Source: Flagellimonas algicola
Lineage (GTDB): Bacteria > Bacteroidota > Bacteroidia > Flavobacteriales > Flavobacteriaceae
Direction: 5' to 3'
Assembly (NCBI RefSeq): GCF_005937185.1
Contig: NZ_VCNI01000001.1
Location: 678,657-742,656 of the forward strand
DNA: 64,000 bases
A model generated the notes under the pieces. The model was not told where the DNA came from, ran no database searches, and was given only the letters and a program-made list of their open reading frames with translations. Of the stretch, positions 8,731-17,701 are shown piece after piece. The position numbers were made by a program, and so were the translations under genes. The stretch's first letter is position 1. The number at the start of each line of letters is the position of its first letter.

Positions 8731-9741
8731 ATGACAAACAAAACAACCATCTATGATATTGCCAACCGGCTAAATCTTACTGCTGCGACGGTCTCTCGGG
8801 CACTGAACAATAACCCTAGAATAAGTAAAGCCACAAAAAAATTGGTACTGGAAACCGCTAGGGAAATGAACTATGAGCCCAATAAGTTGGCCCTGGCCCT
8901 AAAAAAAGGAAGAAGCAACAATGTAGGGGTGGTAGTCCCTTACATCAACCACAGTTTTTTTTCCACAATTATTAGAGGAATTGAGGAAGAGTTGCATCCC
9001 AAAGGATACCATGTCATCATAAGTCAATCACATGAAGAAGAGGACCGGGAAGGTCAAACCATAAAAAGCCTGTTAAATGCCCAGGTGGAGGGCATTTTGA
9101 TTTCAGTCTCCCGATCTACCAAAAATACAGAACACCTGAACGAGGTAGTACAAAAAGGTATTCCATTGGTCTTCTTTGACCGAAAGAAAGATATTAATGG
9201 GGTTAGTTCCGTGATATTTGATGATTATCAGGGGGGCTATCAGGCCACCAAACATTTAATTGAATTGGGATGTTCCCGTATCGCTCATTTTTCGGGCGAT
9301 AGATCTTTGGAAATATACCAAGACAGGTACCAAGGTTATGTAAGCGCACTTAAAGATCACGGAAAGGAGCCTGTCCAAGATTTGGTTTTAGAAATTCGTA
9401 GTACGGCAGAAGACGGCATACAGGCAATAAAAAGCCAGATGGCGCTAAAAAATCCACCAGATGCCATTTTCTCATCCACGGATTACGGAGCACTGGGTGC
9501 AATCACATGGTTAAAGAACAATGGTTTTAATATACCCTCGGACATCCGTGTTGTTGGATTCAGCAATGAACCTTTTACTGAGTTTATGGACCCTCCCATT
9601 AGTTCAATGGACCAATCCCCTCTAGAAATGGGAAGAAAGGCTGCCCAAATGTTCTTGGAGCAAGTAGGAAAAAAATCTGCATGGAAAGAAAAAAGAATAG
9701 TCCTCCCTCCTAACCTAATTGTTAGGAAATCATCCTCATAA
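8731..9741 (+). CDS. LacI/GalR-family transcriptional regulator
   Basis: A 336-residue protein of normal family length. The N-terminal HTH (TIYDIANRLNLTAATVSRALN) and hinge helix (NKLALALKKGRS) are followed by a two-lobed periplasmic-binding-protein-like sensor domain with the usual VGVVVPYINHSFF and VVGFSNEPF elements. It binds an operator and is released by, or needs, a sugar effector. The palindrome at 8614-8631, about 100 bases upstream, is the likely site. Its 3' end is 4 bases from the convergent AraC gene, with no terminator between. Confidence 0.95.
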   Translation: MTNKTTIYDIANRLNLTAATVSRALNNNPRISKATKKLVLETAREMNYEPNKLALALKKGRSNNVGVVVPYINHSFFSTIIRGIEEELHPKGYHVIISQSHEEEDREGQTIKSLLNAQVEGILISVSRSTKNTEHLNEVVQKGIPLVFFDRKKDINGVSSVIFDDYQGGYQATKHLIELGCSRIAHFSGDRSLEIYQDRYQGYVSALKDHGKEPVQDLVLEIRSTAEDGIQAIKSQMALKNPPDAIFSSTDYGALGAITWLKNNGFNIPSDIRVVGFSNEPFTEFMDPPISSMDQSPLEMGRKAAQMFLEQVGKKSAWKEKRIVLPPNLIVRKSSS

Positions 9742-9745
9742 TTGT

Positions 9746-10801
9746 TTAGGCTGAATGCGTTTTCCTGAAGGCCGAAGGAGTTAGCCCTTCAAATTTTTTG
9801 AAGGCGCTGTTAAAAGAGGACAGGCTACTGAAGCCGGAATCAAAGGCTATGCTTGATATAGTGAAATTTTCATTGTCCTTGTCCCCAAGTAGTTTCTTGG
9901 CCTCTTGAATCCTGTAGAAATTAACAAAGTCATTGAAATTTTGCCTGGCATGTTGGTTGATGACTTCGGAAGTTTTCTGCGTACTAACATTCACCAACTT
10001 GCTCAAACTGGATAGGGAAATATCGGATTCCAAATACAACTTGTTATCGACCAGATGACGAGTCAATAGGTGAAATAGGTCTAAATCATTATTCCTTTTA
10101 AAAGCATTTCCATCCATATCCGTCACCTTGAGTCGAAATGCTTTATAACTCAAGAAATAGACCACCATGGAATACATAATTGGCCCAACGATATAAGGCA
10201 CTGCATCTTCCACAATATTTAGCACGTAGGAAATCCAAATAATAACTAAACCTATAAGTAGCATTCCCAACCAGCTAAAAATGGCTTTTTGGGATTTGGT
10301 CCGAAGCTCCTTGGGATGGTTTTTTATCATTTTTTTGTAACCCCTACTCGAGATAAAGATGTAAAAGGCAAAATGCAGGTAAATAAAAATAAGTACGCTC
10401 CCAAATATGATAATGACTTCCTTATTGTTCGTCTCAAACCAAGCTTTGTTAACGAAAAAACTGGCCAGAAAAACCAGGGCAAAGGGAATCAATTCCAAGG
10501 CATAAAACTTCGGCAGGGTAAAACCTGAACTTGTCATTCCATTAACATACCAGCGCAACATCGGACCAATACCTAACAAAAAAGCCAAGCCTGCGAAAAT
10601 AAACGCAGGCTCAAGATCATTTCCAAAATACAACAGTACCGATTTGCCTATTCTAAATGCCATTAGCATCAGTATCAAGGCCAACAAGGAATTGGGCAAG
10701 GTTCTTTTCTTTTTAAAGAAAAGCAGATACAACGCAAACATAGTACCATGCAAAAGGCCGGCGCTGCTAATAATTACAAGAAGTATATCTAGAAATCCCA
10801 A
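9746..10801 (-). CDS. AraC-family regulator with seven-TM sensor domain
   Basis: A 351-residue protein. About seven membrane helices occupy residues 1-230, and an AraC/XylS double-HTH domain occupies about 255-350, ending in the family signature (ISSIAFDSGFSSLSSFNSAFKKFEGLTPSAFR; split here only for reading). The start is TTG at 10801, since the frame is closed by a stop upstream and the first ATG is inside the first helix. It lies 22 bases after the DJ-1 gene and is probably co-transcribed. Membrane-bound AraC proteins of this type are common in Flavobacteriia; the signal is unknown. Confidence 0.9.
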   Translation of the reverse strand: MGFLDILLVIISSAGLLHGTMFALYLLFFKKKRTLPNSLLALILMLMAFRIGKSVLLYFGNDLEPAFIFAGLAFLLGIGPMLRWYVNGMTSSGFTLPKFYALELIPFALVFLASFFVNKAWFETNNKEVIIIFGSVLIFIYLHFAFYIFISSRGYKKMIKNHPKELRTKSQKAIFSWLGMLLIGLVIIWISYVLNIVEDAVPYIVGPIMYSMVVYFLSYKAFRLKVTDMDGNAFKRNNDLDLFHLLTRHLVDNKLYLESDISLSSLSKLVNVSTQKTSEVINQHARQNFNDFVNFYRIQEAKKLLGDKDNENFTISSIAFDSGFSSLSSFNSAFKKFEGLTPSAFRKTHSA

Positions 10802-10823
10802 ACAACCAATTTCTCAAATGTAG

Positions 10824-11930
10824 CTATATTTTCCCGCTTTTGGCTTCGCACTTTTTGGCATGGGAAACCAACCCAATAAGTGTGGCAAACTGCCCTAGCT
10901 CTCCTTTCATGGCAGCAATTATTCCATGCTTGGCGATCAACACACGGTCCAATGGTTTATTCTGCTCCACCAATACGTTTTCCATCAATTGCTTGGCCGG
11001 TTGTTTTCCTGACTCATGAAATTTTAGAAGCACCTGCACCGCGTTCTCCTCTGCAGTGATTTCCCGCTGTTTTGGGGTGTATCCCATTTGCTGAATCATT
11101 TGTTCGGCCACACTCCAGGTAGACCATGGATTTTGTCCGGTTATCAAGTTATGGTCATGGCTAACGTTGTCCAAATACATAACCCCTTCATTGAACCTGG
11201 CACCTTGTTCCACCATTTTATCCTGTAGCAAAAAAGGAAAGATGGTTTTAGCATCGGAGATTAGCAGCAGTTCCTCTTTATTGGTAAAACCGCTTACGGT
11301 TTTGTTGTCCAATATATGCTGTCCATTGTCCAATGTTACATTGACCAAGGCTGCTGGACCATGGCAAACAGCTCCAATAATTTTATTGGATTGATAATAG
11401 TTTCTAACCAATGCTTGAATAGCAGTGTTATTTGGAAAATCAAACATGGCACCTTTCCCGCCAGCAAAGAAAACCGCTTGATAATCTTCTGAGACCACTT
11501 GGTCCATGGGGATGGTGTGGCTTGTTTTATGTTGAGCGATGGAATCATTCAAAAATGCGAAGTCAAAGGCTCCCATATCTTCATCGTCAATAACCACGGG
11601 AGGTTTTCCCCCATCTGGACTGGCAATGTCCACTTCAAATCCGTTGGCTTGGAAGGTGTAGTATGCCCTTGCCAATTCTGTCAACTCATAACCAGTGCTT
11701 TTTTCACTGTTCCCCATGGTATCTGCACTGGTCACCACAGCAAGTATTTTGCCTCTATATGGTACAGGGTTGTTCACCAAATAAGACAATTCTGTTGCTG
11801 AAGCAGATGTTACGGATTCATCTCTGGCTGGTATCAAGCTTTTAAACCAGAACCCAAAGGATACAACAACTATAATTAAACCAAGAATAAAGAGCGATAC
11901 CCATTTCAGTATCCGATATTTTTTAAACAT
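10824..11930 (-). CDS. DJ-1/PfpI-family protein (type 1 glutamine amidotransferase-like), membrane-anchored
   Basis: A 368-residue protein. A membrane helix or uncleaved signal (about 9-30) precedes a DJ-1/PfpI domain. The nucleophile elbow GAVCHGPAA gives Cys189-His190, and a conserved Glu lies in GYELTELARAYY. This resembles the Hsp31-like chaperone/glyoxalase branch. About 110 residues after the core are not typical. It should act on the outer face of the inner membrane. The next gene, an AraC regulator with a membrane sensor, may control it. Whether it is a glyoxalase, deglycase or chaperone cannot be told. Confidence 0.85.
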   Translation of the reverse strand: MFKKYRILKWVSLFILGLIIVVVSFGFWFKSLIPARDESVTSASATELSYLVNNPVPYRGKILAVVTSADTMGNSEKSTGYELTELARAYYTFQANGFEVDIASPDGGKPPVVIDDEDMGAFDFAFLNDSIAQHKTSHTIPMDQVVSEDYQAVFFAGGKGAMFDFPNNTAIQALVRNYYQSNKIIGAVCHGPAALVNVTLDNGQHILDNKTVSGFTNKEELLLISDAKTIFPFLLQDKMVEQGARFNEGVMYLDNVSHDHNLITGQNPWSTWSVAEQMIQQMGYTPKQREITAEENAVQVLLKFHESGKQPAKQLMENVLVEQNKPLDRVLIAKHGIIAAMKGELGQFATLIGLVSHAKKCEAKSGKI

Positions 11931-12100
11931 AACTTTTGATTTAGAATTTTGAAGCGAAATAAGGGCAGGACATCAACAAAAGCTGTCGAAATGATAATTC
12001 CGTCAGAGCAAAAGATGATTTAGAAAGAAATAATAAGATAGCAGGACAAGCCCTAATGGATCAAATCCTAATAATTTCTGGAGAAAACGTAACCTGCGTT

Positions 12101-13123
12101 CTAAAGAACCAAGTCCAAGTGTTTTAGCCGATACTGATTAGGTGTACACTTTTCATGTTTTTTGAAAACGGACGAAAAGTACTGACTGGTGGTAAATCCC
12201 GTTCGATAAGCCACTTCGGTTATCGTGAGCTCAGGCTCTTCCAAAAGCATTTTTTTGGATAACTCCAGGCGTCGCATCATCAAATAGCGCATGGGTGTTA
12301 GGTTGGTAATTTGTTTGCAATGGTACGTAAACCGTGTAACGCCCACCCCGGCAGATTGGGACATTTCCTCAATGGTCCAGTTTTCCGAAAGGCTATTTTC
12401 CAACTCCTTTAGAAAAAAGTTCACACTTCTGGAACTCTCGGTAAGTGACTCGTTCAGAACAATATCGTCCGTATCCACCAAATCCAGAATCAAAATCAAC
12501 AGATAATTGATAAGCAATCTTATTTTTGAGGCGTTGCTACCAAATTCATCGGCATCAATGGCCTTCCCAAGTGCAATAAAACAATCACGAACCTCTTTAT
12601 TGGTTTTTAAAATCGACTGATCATTCTGTCTCAAGATAGTGGTTAACCTGTTCAAATCGTTGGGAGTTAAAGTAACCCAATCAGGCCAAATCCATTCTTG
12701 ATGGGGCCTACGTACTCCCAAATCCAAGATGACCCAGTAAAACTTACCCATTCCCACATACGGATTGCCTACCTTATGCACCTCCCAGGGCCTTGTAATG
12801 GTTAAATAATTGGGCTTTAGAAGGACTTCTTTGTTTTCCTGCGCATAAGGCATACTGCCGGACTCCAAGAAATGGAATTCGATACCTTCGTTGCGATGCC
12901 AATCCAATCCCCAATCCTGGGGTTCGTGCGCATCCCAATACCCAATGCTGTTCAATCCCAAGGTATTATCATCCAATCGATCACCTGGATAGGTATGTCG
13001 TGCCAACATTTTGGTCTTAATCTTGTTTCTTTGGGCCGCGTCAACCAAAGGGAGGCATTTGTCCGCATGGTACACTATTCCATCGCCTAAAAAAGGTTCT
13101 ATCTCCTGTACATTTTCTTTCAT
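12101..13123 (-). CDS. AraC-family transcriptional regulator (cupin-type sensor)
   Basis: A 340-residue protein. An N-terminal cupin-like arm (about 70-150, with HRNEGIEFHFLESG) precedes an AraC double HTH at about 235-338, with TITEVAYRTGFTTSQYFSSVF. ATG at 13123 is preferred over GTG at 13132. It is divergent from the cytochrome/PA14 lipoprotein gene at 13395, and the 271-base gap has two inverted repeats. It may therefore regulate the nine-gene block that begins there. Confidence 0.92.
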   Translation of the reverse strand: MKENVQEIEPFLGDGIVYHADKCLPLVDAAQRNKIKTKMLARHTYPGDRLDDNTLGLNSIGYWDAHEPQDWGLDWHRNEGIEFHFLESGSMPYAQENKEVLLKPNYLTITRPWEVHKVGNPYVGMGKFYWVILDLGVRRPHQEWIWPDWVTLTPNDLNRLTTILRQNDQSILKTNKEVRDCFIALGKAIDADEFGSNASKIRLLINYLLILILDLVDTDDIVLNESLTESSRSVNFFLKELENSLSENWTIEEMSQSAGVGVTRFTYHCKQITNLTPMRYLMMRRLELSKKMLLEEPELTITEVAYRTGFTTSQYFSSVFKKHEKCTPNQYRLKHLDLVL

Positions 13124-13199
13124 CGAAACCACATAATCAATCAGATGTGAAAATTAACCATTTCGTGGGCCTAATCAAAACTGGATTGCCCACCAAATA

Positions 13200-13227
13200 A
13201 GGGATTTAACTTAAATCCCTGTTTTTT
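13200..13227 (+). terminator. terminator-like hairpin / inverted repeat in divergent gap
   Basis: The arms AGGGATTTAA (13200-13209) and TTAAATCCCT (13211-13220) are perfectly complementary around one base, followed by G and six T. It could end plus-strand transcription or act as an attenuator in a long leader of the 13395 gene. As DNA it is also a good dimeric-regulator site. Confidence 0.4.
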
Positions 13228-13228
13228 A

Positions 13229-13252
13229 ACAATCCTGTCCGTATTGGATTGT
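13229..13252. promoter_or_regulatory. inverted repeat, candidate regulator site
   Basis: ACAATCC (13229-13235) and GGATTGT (13246-13252) form a 7-bp perfect inverted repeat with a 10-base spacer. It lies between the AraC gene and the first gene of the ebo block. It may be a binding site for the divergent AraC protein. Confidence 0.35.
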
Positions 13253-13394
13253 GATTGTACAAAATATTTCAGTGTTTAATAGTGCACACTTAACTAGATG
13301 CAAATCGCTAACTTTCCAAGTCGAAATATCAACTAGCGGGCATACCCTTTGCACAAACCAGTTAATGAACCCATGCCCAAACTAAACAACCAAA

Positions 13395-16382
13395 ATGACA
13401 TTCAGAAATAAATCAACTGCCTTATTTAGCTTGATACTTCCCGTATTACTATTGATTTCAAGTTGTTCTACCAAACCCGATCCGCATAAAAGACCAATGG
13501 AAACCTGGGTTTTTAGATCGGTTTTGGATAAAAAACCGCGAATGGTTACGGCTGCGTTGCACAACAATATGTGGTTAGCCTATGATACCCAGGATGGCAC
13601 CTTGTACAAAGCTTGGAAAGGTGGGGTAAACTTTGATGGTGCCGTTTATACAACAAAACACGGCCCCCAGCCTACAAGTTTGGGATATGCTTATTTATCC
13701 AACAAGGAGCAATGGACCCTTACCAAAGATGGCAAGCAGACCGAAGCCCAGGTACAATACAAGGGACATAAATTTACCAATGGAGGGGTGAGTTTCAACT
13801 ATGTGCTAATGACTCCGGATAGTGAAATCATTGAAGTTGTAGAGACACCAACCTACATTGCTGAAGGTGATAAGAATGGGCTACAGCGCAGTTTCGAAAT
13901 TTCCAACCCAACAGATTACCAAGTTGTTTTGGAAACCGTGGTCTCTTCCTTACAAAATGAAAACGACTATTCAACAACAGGTTCATTTACTGACACTTCC
14001 AAAGAAGAAATTCAATTTGAGGATGGTGAAATTCTACAGATTAAGGGAAGTTTGGTGTTCAACGAACCCAAGACAATCTTTAGTGCTTACTTCCATCCAG
14101 GATTTGACAAGCTGGAGCAGAATAACAATGAGCTGGCCCTAGAGGAAAACACTAAAAAGATGTCTCTTGGCGCAAGATTGATCGAAGGAAGTGATTGTAA
14201 AGCTTGTCACAATGAAGAGGTTAAAACGATAGGTCCGTCATATATGGCCATTGCTGAAAAATATCCCATGAACGACGCCACAATTAAAAACCTGTCAGAA
14301 AAGATAAAACTAGGTGGAAACGGAGTTTGGGGAGAAGCCATGATGACAGCCCACCCAGACCTTCCAGATGCAGATGTGGAGGAAATGGTAAAGTACATTC
14401 TGGCCTTGGATACCGATTCGGATGAAGAGGAAGACGAACTCCCTGCAGAATTCACTTTGGACACAGAATCCATTCCATTAGATTTTAAGGAAAAGGTTAA
14501 ACCAAAATCCGGAAACGGCTTGGTAGCGCACTTGTTTTTGGCTGGCGATGAAGATATAGAAACCAATGCAGCATCCAATAAAACCACAACCAGCAATGTA
14601 CACATCCTTAAGACCGATGATTTTGGGGGAATCAATGCCAATTTTAAGCTCGTATTAAAAGGGCAAATCACCATTCCACAGACTGGCAGCTACGATTTTA
14701 GATTGATGAGCGATGATGGTTCCTACTTGTTTTTGGATGAGGAACTTGCAATTGACAATGGCGGTTTTCATGCGGTAGAGGCGGTAGATGGTGAAATGTA
14801 CCTGAAAAAGGGAGCGCATGAAATCAGAATTGAGTTTGAACAAGGAGGAGGAGATGCTGGATTGTCGTTTCAGTGGTTCAACAAGGCCAATGAGCAATTC
14901 GAATTATTGCCCAACGAAATATTGACGTATACCGAAGCGCATTTTTCTGATACAACTCCTTACGAAGCGCCAATGTCGGCAGATGAAAAGGATAAGGAAC
15001 TTAGAAAACCCGGGGATAAAAAACCATTGGAAGATGTGCATCCATCCTTTACATTGTTCCAAGCTAGACCGGATGATTTTAAACCTCGTGTTGGCGGAAT
15101 GGATTTTAAATCGGACAGCACCCTGATCCTGAGTACTTGGGATGCAGAAGGGTCAGTGTATGTCATTAAAAACTATCTTTCAGGGAATCCTGGCGAGATC
15201 GTGGTGAAAAGGATTGCCTCCGGTCTAGCCGAACCTTTGGGTGTAAAAGTGGTAGATGATGAAATATATGTGCTTCAAAAACAGGAACTGACCAAGCTCA
15301 TTGACCATGACGGTGACGAAATTATTGACGAGTACCAAGTAGTGAGCAACAAATGGAAAGTTTCAGATAATTTCCATGAATTTGCCTTTGGTCTTGAATA
15401 CAACGATGGGCATTTTTATGCTACCCTGGCCACCGCTATACTTCCTGGTGGTGCAAGTGCTTCACCACAGATTCCGGACAGAGGGAAAACGATCAAGGTC
15501 AACAAGGAAAGTGGCGATTTGGAGTTTATAGCGCATGGACTGCGTACGCCCAACGGAATAGGATTCAATAAGGACAAAGAGCTTTTTGTTGCGGATAATC
15601 AAGGAGATTGGTTGCCTTCATCCAAAATTGTCCATATCCAAAATGGTGAATTCTATGGATCTAGGTCGGTAGACCCAGAGGGTACTGCAAATCTTGATGA
15701 AAAATTGCCAGTGGTCTGGCTGCCACAGGATGAAATTGGGAATTCCCCAAGTGAACCTTCCTATTTGGATGTAGGTCCGTACAAAAGTCAATTGATACAT
15801 GGTGAAGTGACACATGGAGGCATCAAACGGGTGGCCTATGAAAAGGTGGAAGGTCAACTGCAGGGTGCCGTGTTCAGATTTACCCAGGGTATTGAAGCCG
15901 GGGTTAACCGTATTAGATGGGCCCCTGATGGTTCACTCGTAATCGGGGGTATAGGCGTATCTGGTAATTGGTTGCATTACGGCAAGCTGAACTACGGTCT
16001 TCAGCGCATGAAGTACAATGGCAACACCACTTTTGAGATGCTAAAAATAACATCCAAATCCAATGGTTTTGCCATAGAATTTACAGAACCCTTGGCCGGA
16101 GATACCGATCCAGCCAATCTGTTGGAAGTGGAACAATGGTATTATCTACCTACAGAAGCATATGGCGGGCCAAAACTCGATCACAAAATGCTCAGGAGCA
16201 GCGTGAATGGAATATCAGATGATCGCAAGACAGTTTATGTTTCCGTCCAAGGCCTGAAAGAAAACCATGTGGTGTATTTCCATCTTAACCCCAACCTAAG
16301 AAGTAGTTCGGATCAGGATATTTGGAGCACAGAGGCATGGTATACCTTAAACAAAATTTCAAAAGACGATTTGTCGGATTGA
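13395..16382 (+). CDS. large lipoprotein with cytochrome c, PA14 and sugar-dehydrogenase-like propeller domains
   Basis: A 995-residue protein. The signal ends at a lipobox (LISSC, Cys24). An N-terminal beta-rich region (about 30-240) precedes a class I cytochrome c domain with haem motif CKACH (268-272) and likely axial Met near 316 (GEAMMTAHP). A PA14 domain (about 370-500, with DFRLMSDDGSYLFLD) and a C-terminal propeller resembling glucose/sorbosone dehydrogenases (about 560-990) follow. Multi-domain proteins like this are best known from Planctomycetota-type and marine Bacteroidota genomes and are thought to oxidise sugars, passing electrons to the haem. It starts the block 81 bases before the TMEM220 gene. 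The haem domain is closely similar to the one in the 23423 gene. Exact substrate unknown. Confidence 0.88.
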   Translation: MTFRNKSTALFSLILPVLLLISSCSTKPDPHKRPMETWVFRSVLDKKPRMVTAALHNNMWLAYDTQDGTLYKAWKGGVNFDGAVYTTKHGPQPTSLGYAYLSNKEQWTLTKDGKQTEAQVQYKGHKFTNGGVSFNYVLMTPDSEIIEVVETPTYIAEGDKNGLQRSFEISNPTDYQVVLETVVSSLQNENDYSTTGSFTDTSKEEIQFEDGEILQIKGSLVFNEPKTIFSAYFHPGFDKLEQNNNELALEENTKKMSLGARLIEGSDCKACHNEEVKTIGPSYMAIAEKYPMNDATIKNLSEKIKLGGNGVWGEAMMTAHPDLPDADVEEMVKYILALDTDSDEEEDELPAEFTLDTESIPLDFKEKVKPKSGNGLVAHLFLAGDEDIETNAASNKTTTSNVHILKTDDFGGINANFKLVLKGQITIPQTGSYDFRLMSDDGSYLFLDEELAIDNGGFHAVEAVDGEMYLKKGAHEIRIEFEQGGGDAGLSFQWFNKANEQFELLPNEILTYTEAHFSDTTPYEAPMSADEKDKELRKPGDKKPLEDVHPSFTLFQARPDDFKPRVGGMDFKSDSTLILSTWDAEGSVYVIKNYLSGNPGEIVVKRIASGLAEPLGVKVVDDEIYVLQKQELTKLIDHDGDEIIDEYQVVSNKWKVSDNFHEFAFGLEYNDGHFYATLATAILPGGASASPQIPDRGKTIKVNKESGDLEFIAHGLRTPNGIGFNKDKELFVADNQGDWLPSSKIVHIQNGEFYGSRSVDPEGTANLDEKLPVVWLPQDEIGNSPSEPSYLDVGPYKSQLIHGEVTHGGIKRVAYEKVEGQLQGAVFRFTQGIEAGVNRIRWAPDGSLVIGGIGVSGNWLHYGKLNYGLQRMKYNGNTTFEMLKITSKSNGFAIEFTEPLAGDTDPANLLEVEQWYYLPTEAYGGPKLDHKMLRSSVNGISDDRKTVYVSVQGLKENHVVYFHLNPNLRSSSDQDIWSTEAWYTLNKISKDDLSD

Positions 16383-16463
16383 AACTTTAAGCTTCAATCG
16401 ATACGAAGAACTTATTCTGACAAAAAGTGATTACATTGTACAAGCGGTAAGACACCAACATAG

Positions 16464-16859
16464 TTGAAAATCATGGGGAATCAAAAGAAATCAGTTGCAA
16501 CGGGAAAAATCTTAAATCTACTGTTGTTCATTTTGTTCGCTGCCTTCGCGGTTCTGCAATTAAATGACAAAGATGGCATATTGTGGTTTTCCATTTATGG
16601 TGTGGTGGCATTGGTTCATTTATATGTTGGTTTTAAATCAATCAATCGGAACATTCTGTTGCTAATGATGATTGGACTGGCCATATACAGCGCTGTGCAT
16701 ATCCCCCATTTTGTGGATTGGATTCAAGTGCAAAACAAATCGGAACTTTTTGGGGAAATGGTCTACGAAAAACCATACCTTGAGGGTACCAGAGAATTTT
16801 TAGGATTGGTCATAGCTTTGGTTTCCTTGATCTACCAATGGAGGCAATCCAAAAAATGA
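16464..16859 (+). CDS. TMEM220-family membrane protein
   Basis: A 131-residue protein with about four membrane helices. It carries the family hallmarks FAVLQLNDKDGILWFSIYG near residue 30 and a TREFLGLVIAL segment close to the C-terminus, as in the transmembrane 220 family. The function is unknown. Its stop overlaps the start of eboA (ATGA at 16856-16859), so it is translated with the ebo genes and probably belongs to the same membrane process. Confidence 0.85.
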   Translation: MKIMGNQKKSVATGKILNLLLFILFAAFAVLQLNDKDGILWFSIYGVVALVHLYVGFKSINRNILLLMMIGLAIYSAVHIPHFVDWIQVQNKSELFGEMVYEKPYLEGTREFLGLVIALVSLIYQWRQSKK

Positions 16860-17701
16860 AAAAATCTGTTCCAAAACAATGCGTGAAGGATAAAATGGGA
16901 GATAGAAAGTTAGATTTTGCCAATTACGTTTTAAACAAATTGTCTCTTGAAGAACAAGATTGGTTGAATTTAAAAACGGTAGGCATCAAGGAAAACACGA
17001 AGAGGTTTCCAATTTTCTTTAGCCAGGCATCGCGTTTTATTACCAAGGATGTCCCGGAATGGCATACTGGAGAAATTCAAGAACTGAATAGCATATATCC
17101 CGGGTTTGGCAATACCGATTGGACCAAACAAGATCTGGCAAGGACAGTATTGGTATGTTCCCTGGACACAAATAAAGACGCACAGGTACTAAGTGGTTTT
17201 TTTGAAATTGCCGAGATGAAAGAATTGGTAGCGCTCTATAAAAGTCTGTTTTTATTGGACAATGCAGCCGATTTCGCTCCACAGGTTAAAGAAGGAGTCC
17301 GCACCAATATGGTGAACGTGTTTGACGCCATTTGTCTTGGGAATCCTTTTGCTGCGGCTTATCTGGAGGACCCTGCATGGAACCAATTGATTTTAAAAGC
17401 GGTTTTTATGGATAGACCCCTGTACAAAGTCCAAAATATAGACAAAAGAAGAAACAAGGAGCTGGCTTATATGCTACAAGATTATATTCAGGAGCGCTGG
17501 GCGGCAAATCGAACAGTTTCTCCAGAAGTATGGCGACTTGTACATCAGCACCTACGGGAAAATGTCAAACAATTAATTTTGGCAAAGGAACTTGAAACTT
17601 TCGAAAAAGATGCCATTGAGGCGATTTTGGATTCCAATACAATTCAGGACGAGGAATTTTGGTACAACATAGGAAAAATGAACGAATTAAATTTGAACTA
17701 A
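16856..17701 (+). CDS. eboA: EboA domain protein
   Basis: A 281-residue mostly helical protein without signal or membrane segment. It carries the EboA features, including a region near residue 50 that reads FFSQASRFITKD. ATG at 16856 is chosen because it overlaps the TMEM220 stop; an ATG at 16838 is also in frame. The last base of its stop is the first base of eboB (TAATG). The biochemical role of EboA is unknown. The family is found only with the other ebo genes, so the neighbours are the main support. Confidence 0.88.
   Translation: MKKSVPKQCVKDKMGDRKLDFANYVLNKLSLEEQDWLNLKTVGIKENTKRFPIFFSQASRFITKDVPEWHTGEIQELNSIYPGFGNTDWTKQDLARTVLVCSLDTNKDAQVLSGFFEIAEMKELVALYKSLFLLDNAADFAPQVKEGVRTNMVNVFDAICLGNPFAAAYLEDPAWNQLILKAVFMDRPLYKVQNIDKRRNKELAYMLQDYIQERWAANRTVSPEVWRLVHQHLRENVKQLILAKELETFEKDAIEAILDSNTIQDEEFWYNIGKMNELNLN

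Noticed and set aside
14207..14674. Minus-strand ORF of 155 codons inside the cytochrome gene
   Set aside because: Low-complexity Ser-rich shadow of a coding region.
17659..17700. Extended EboB start
   Set aside because: It lies inside eboA, whose stop overlaps the better ATG at 17701.
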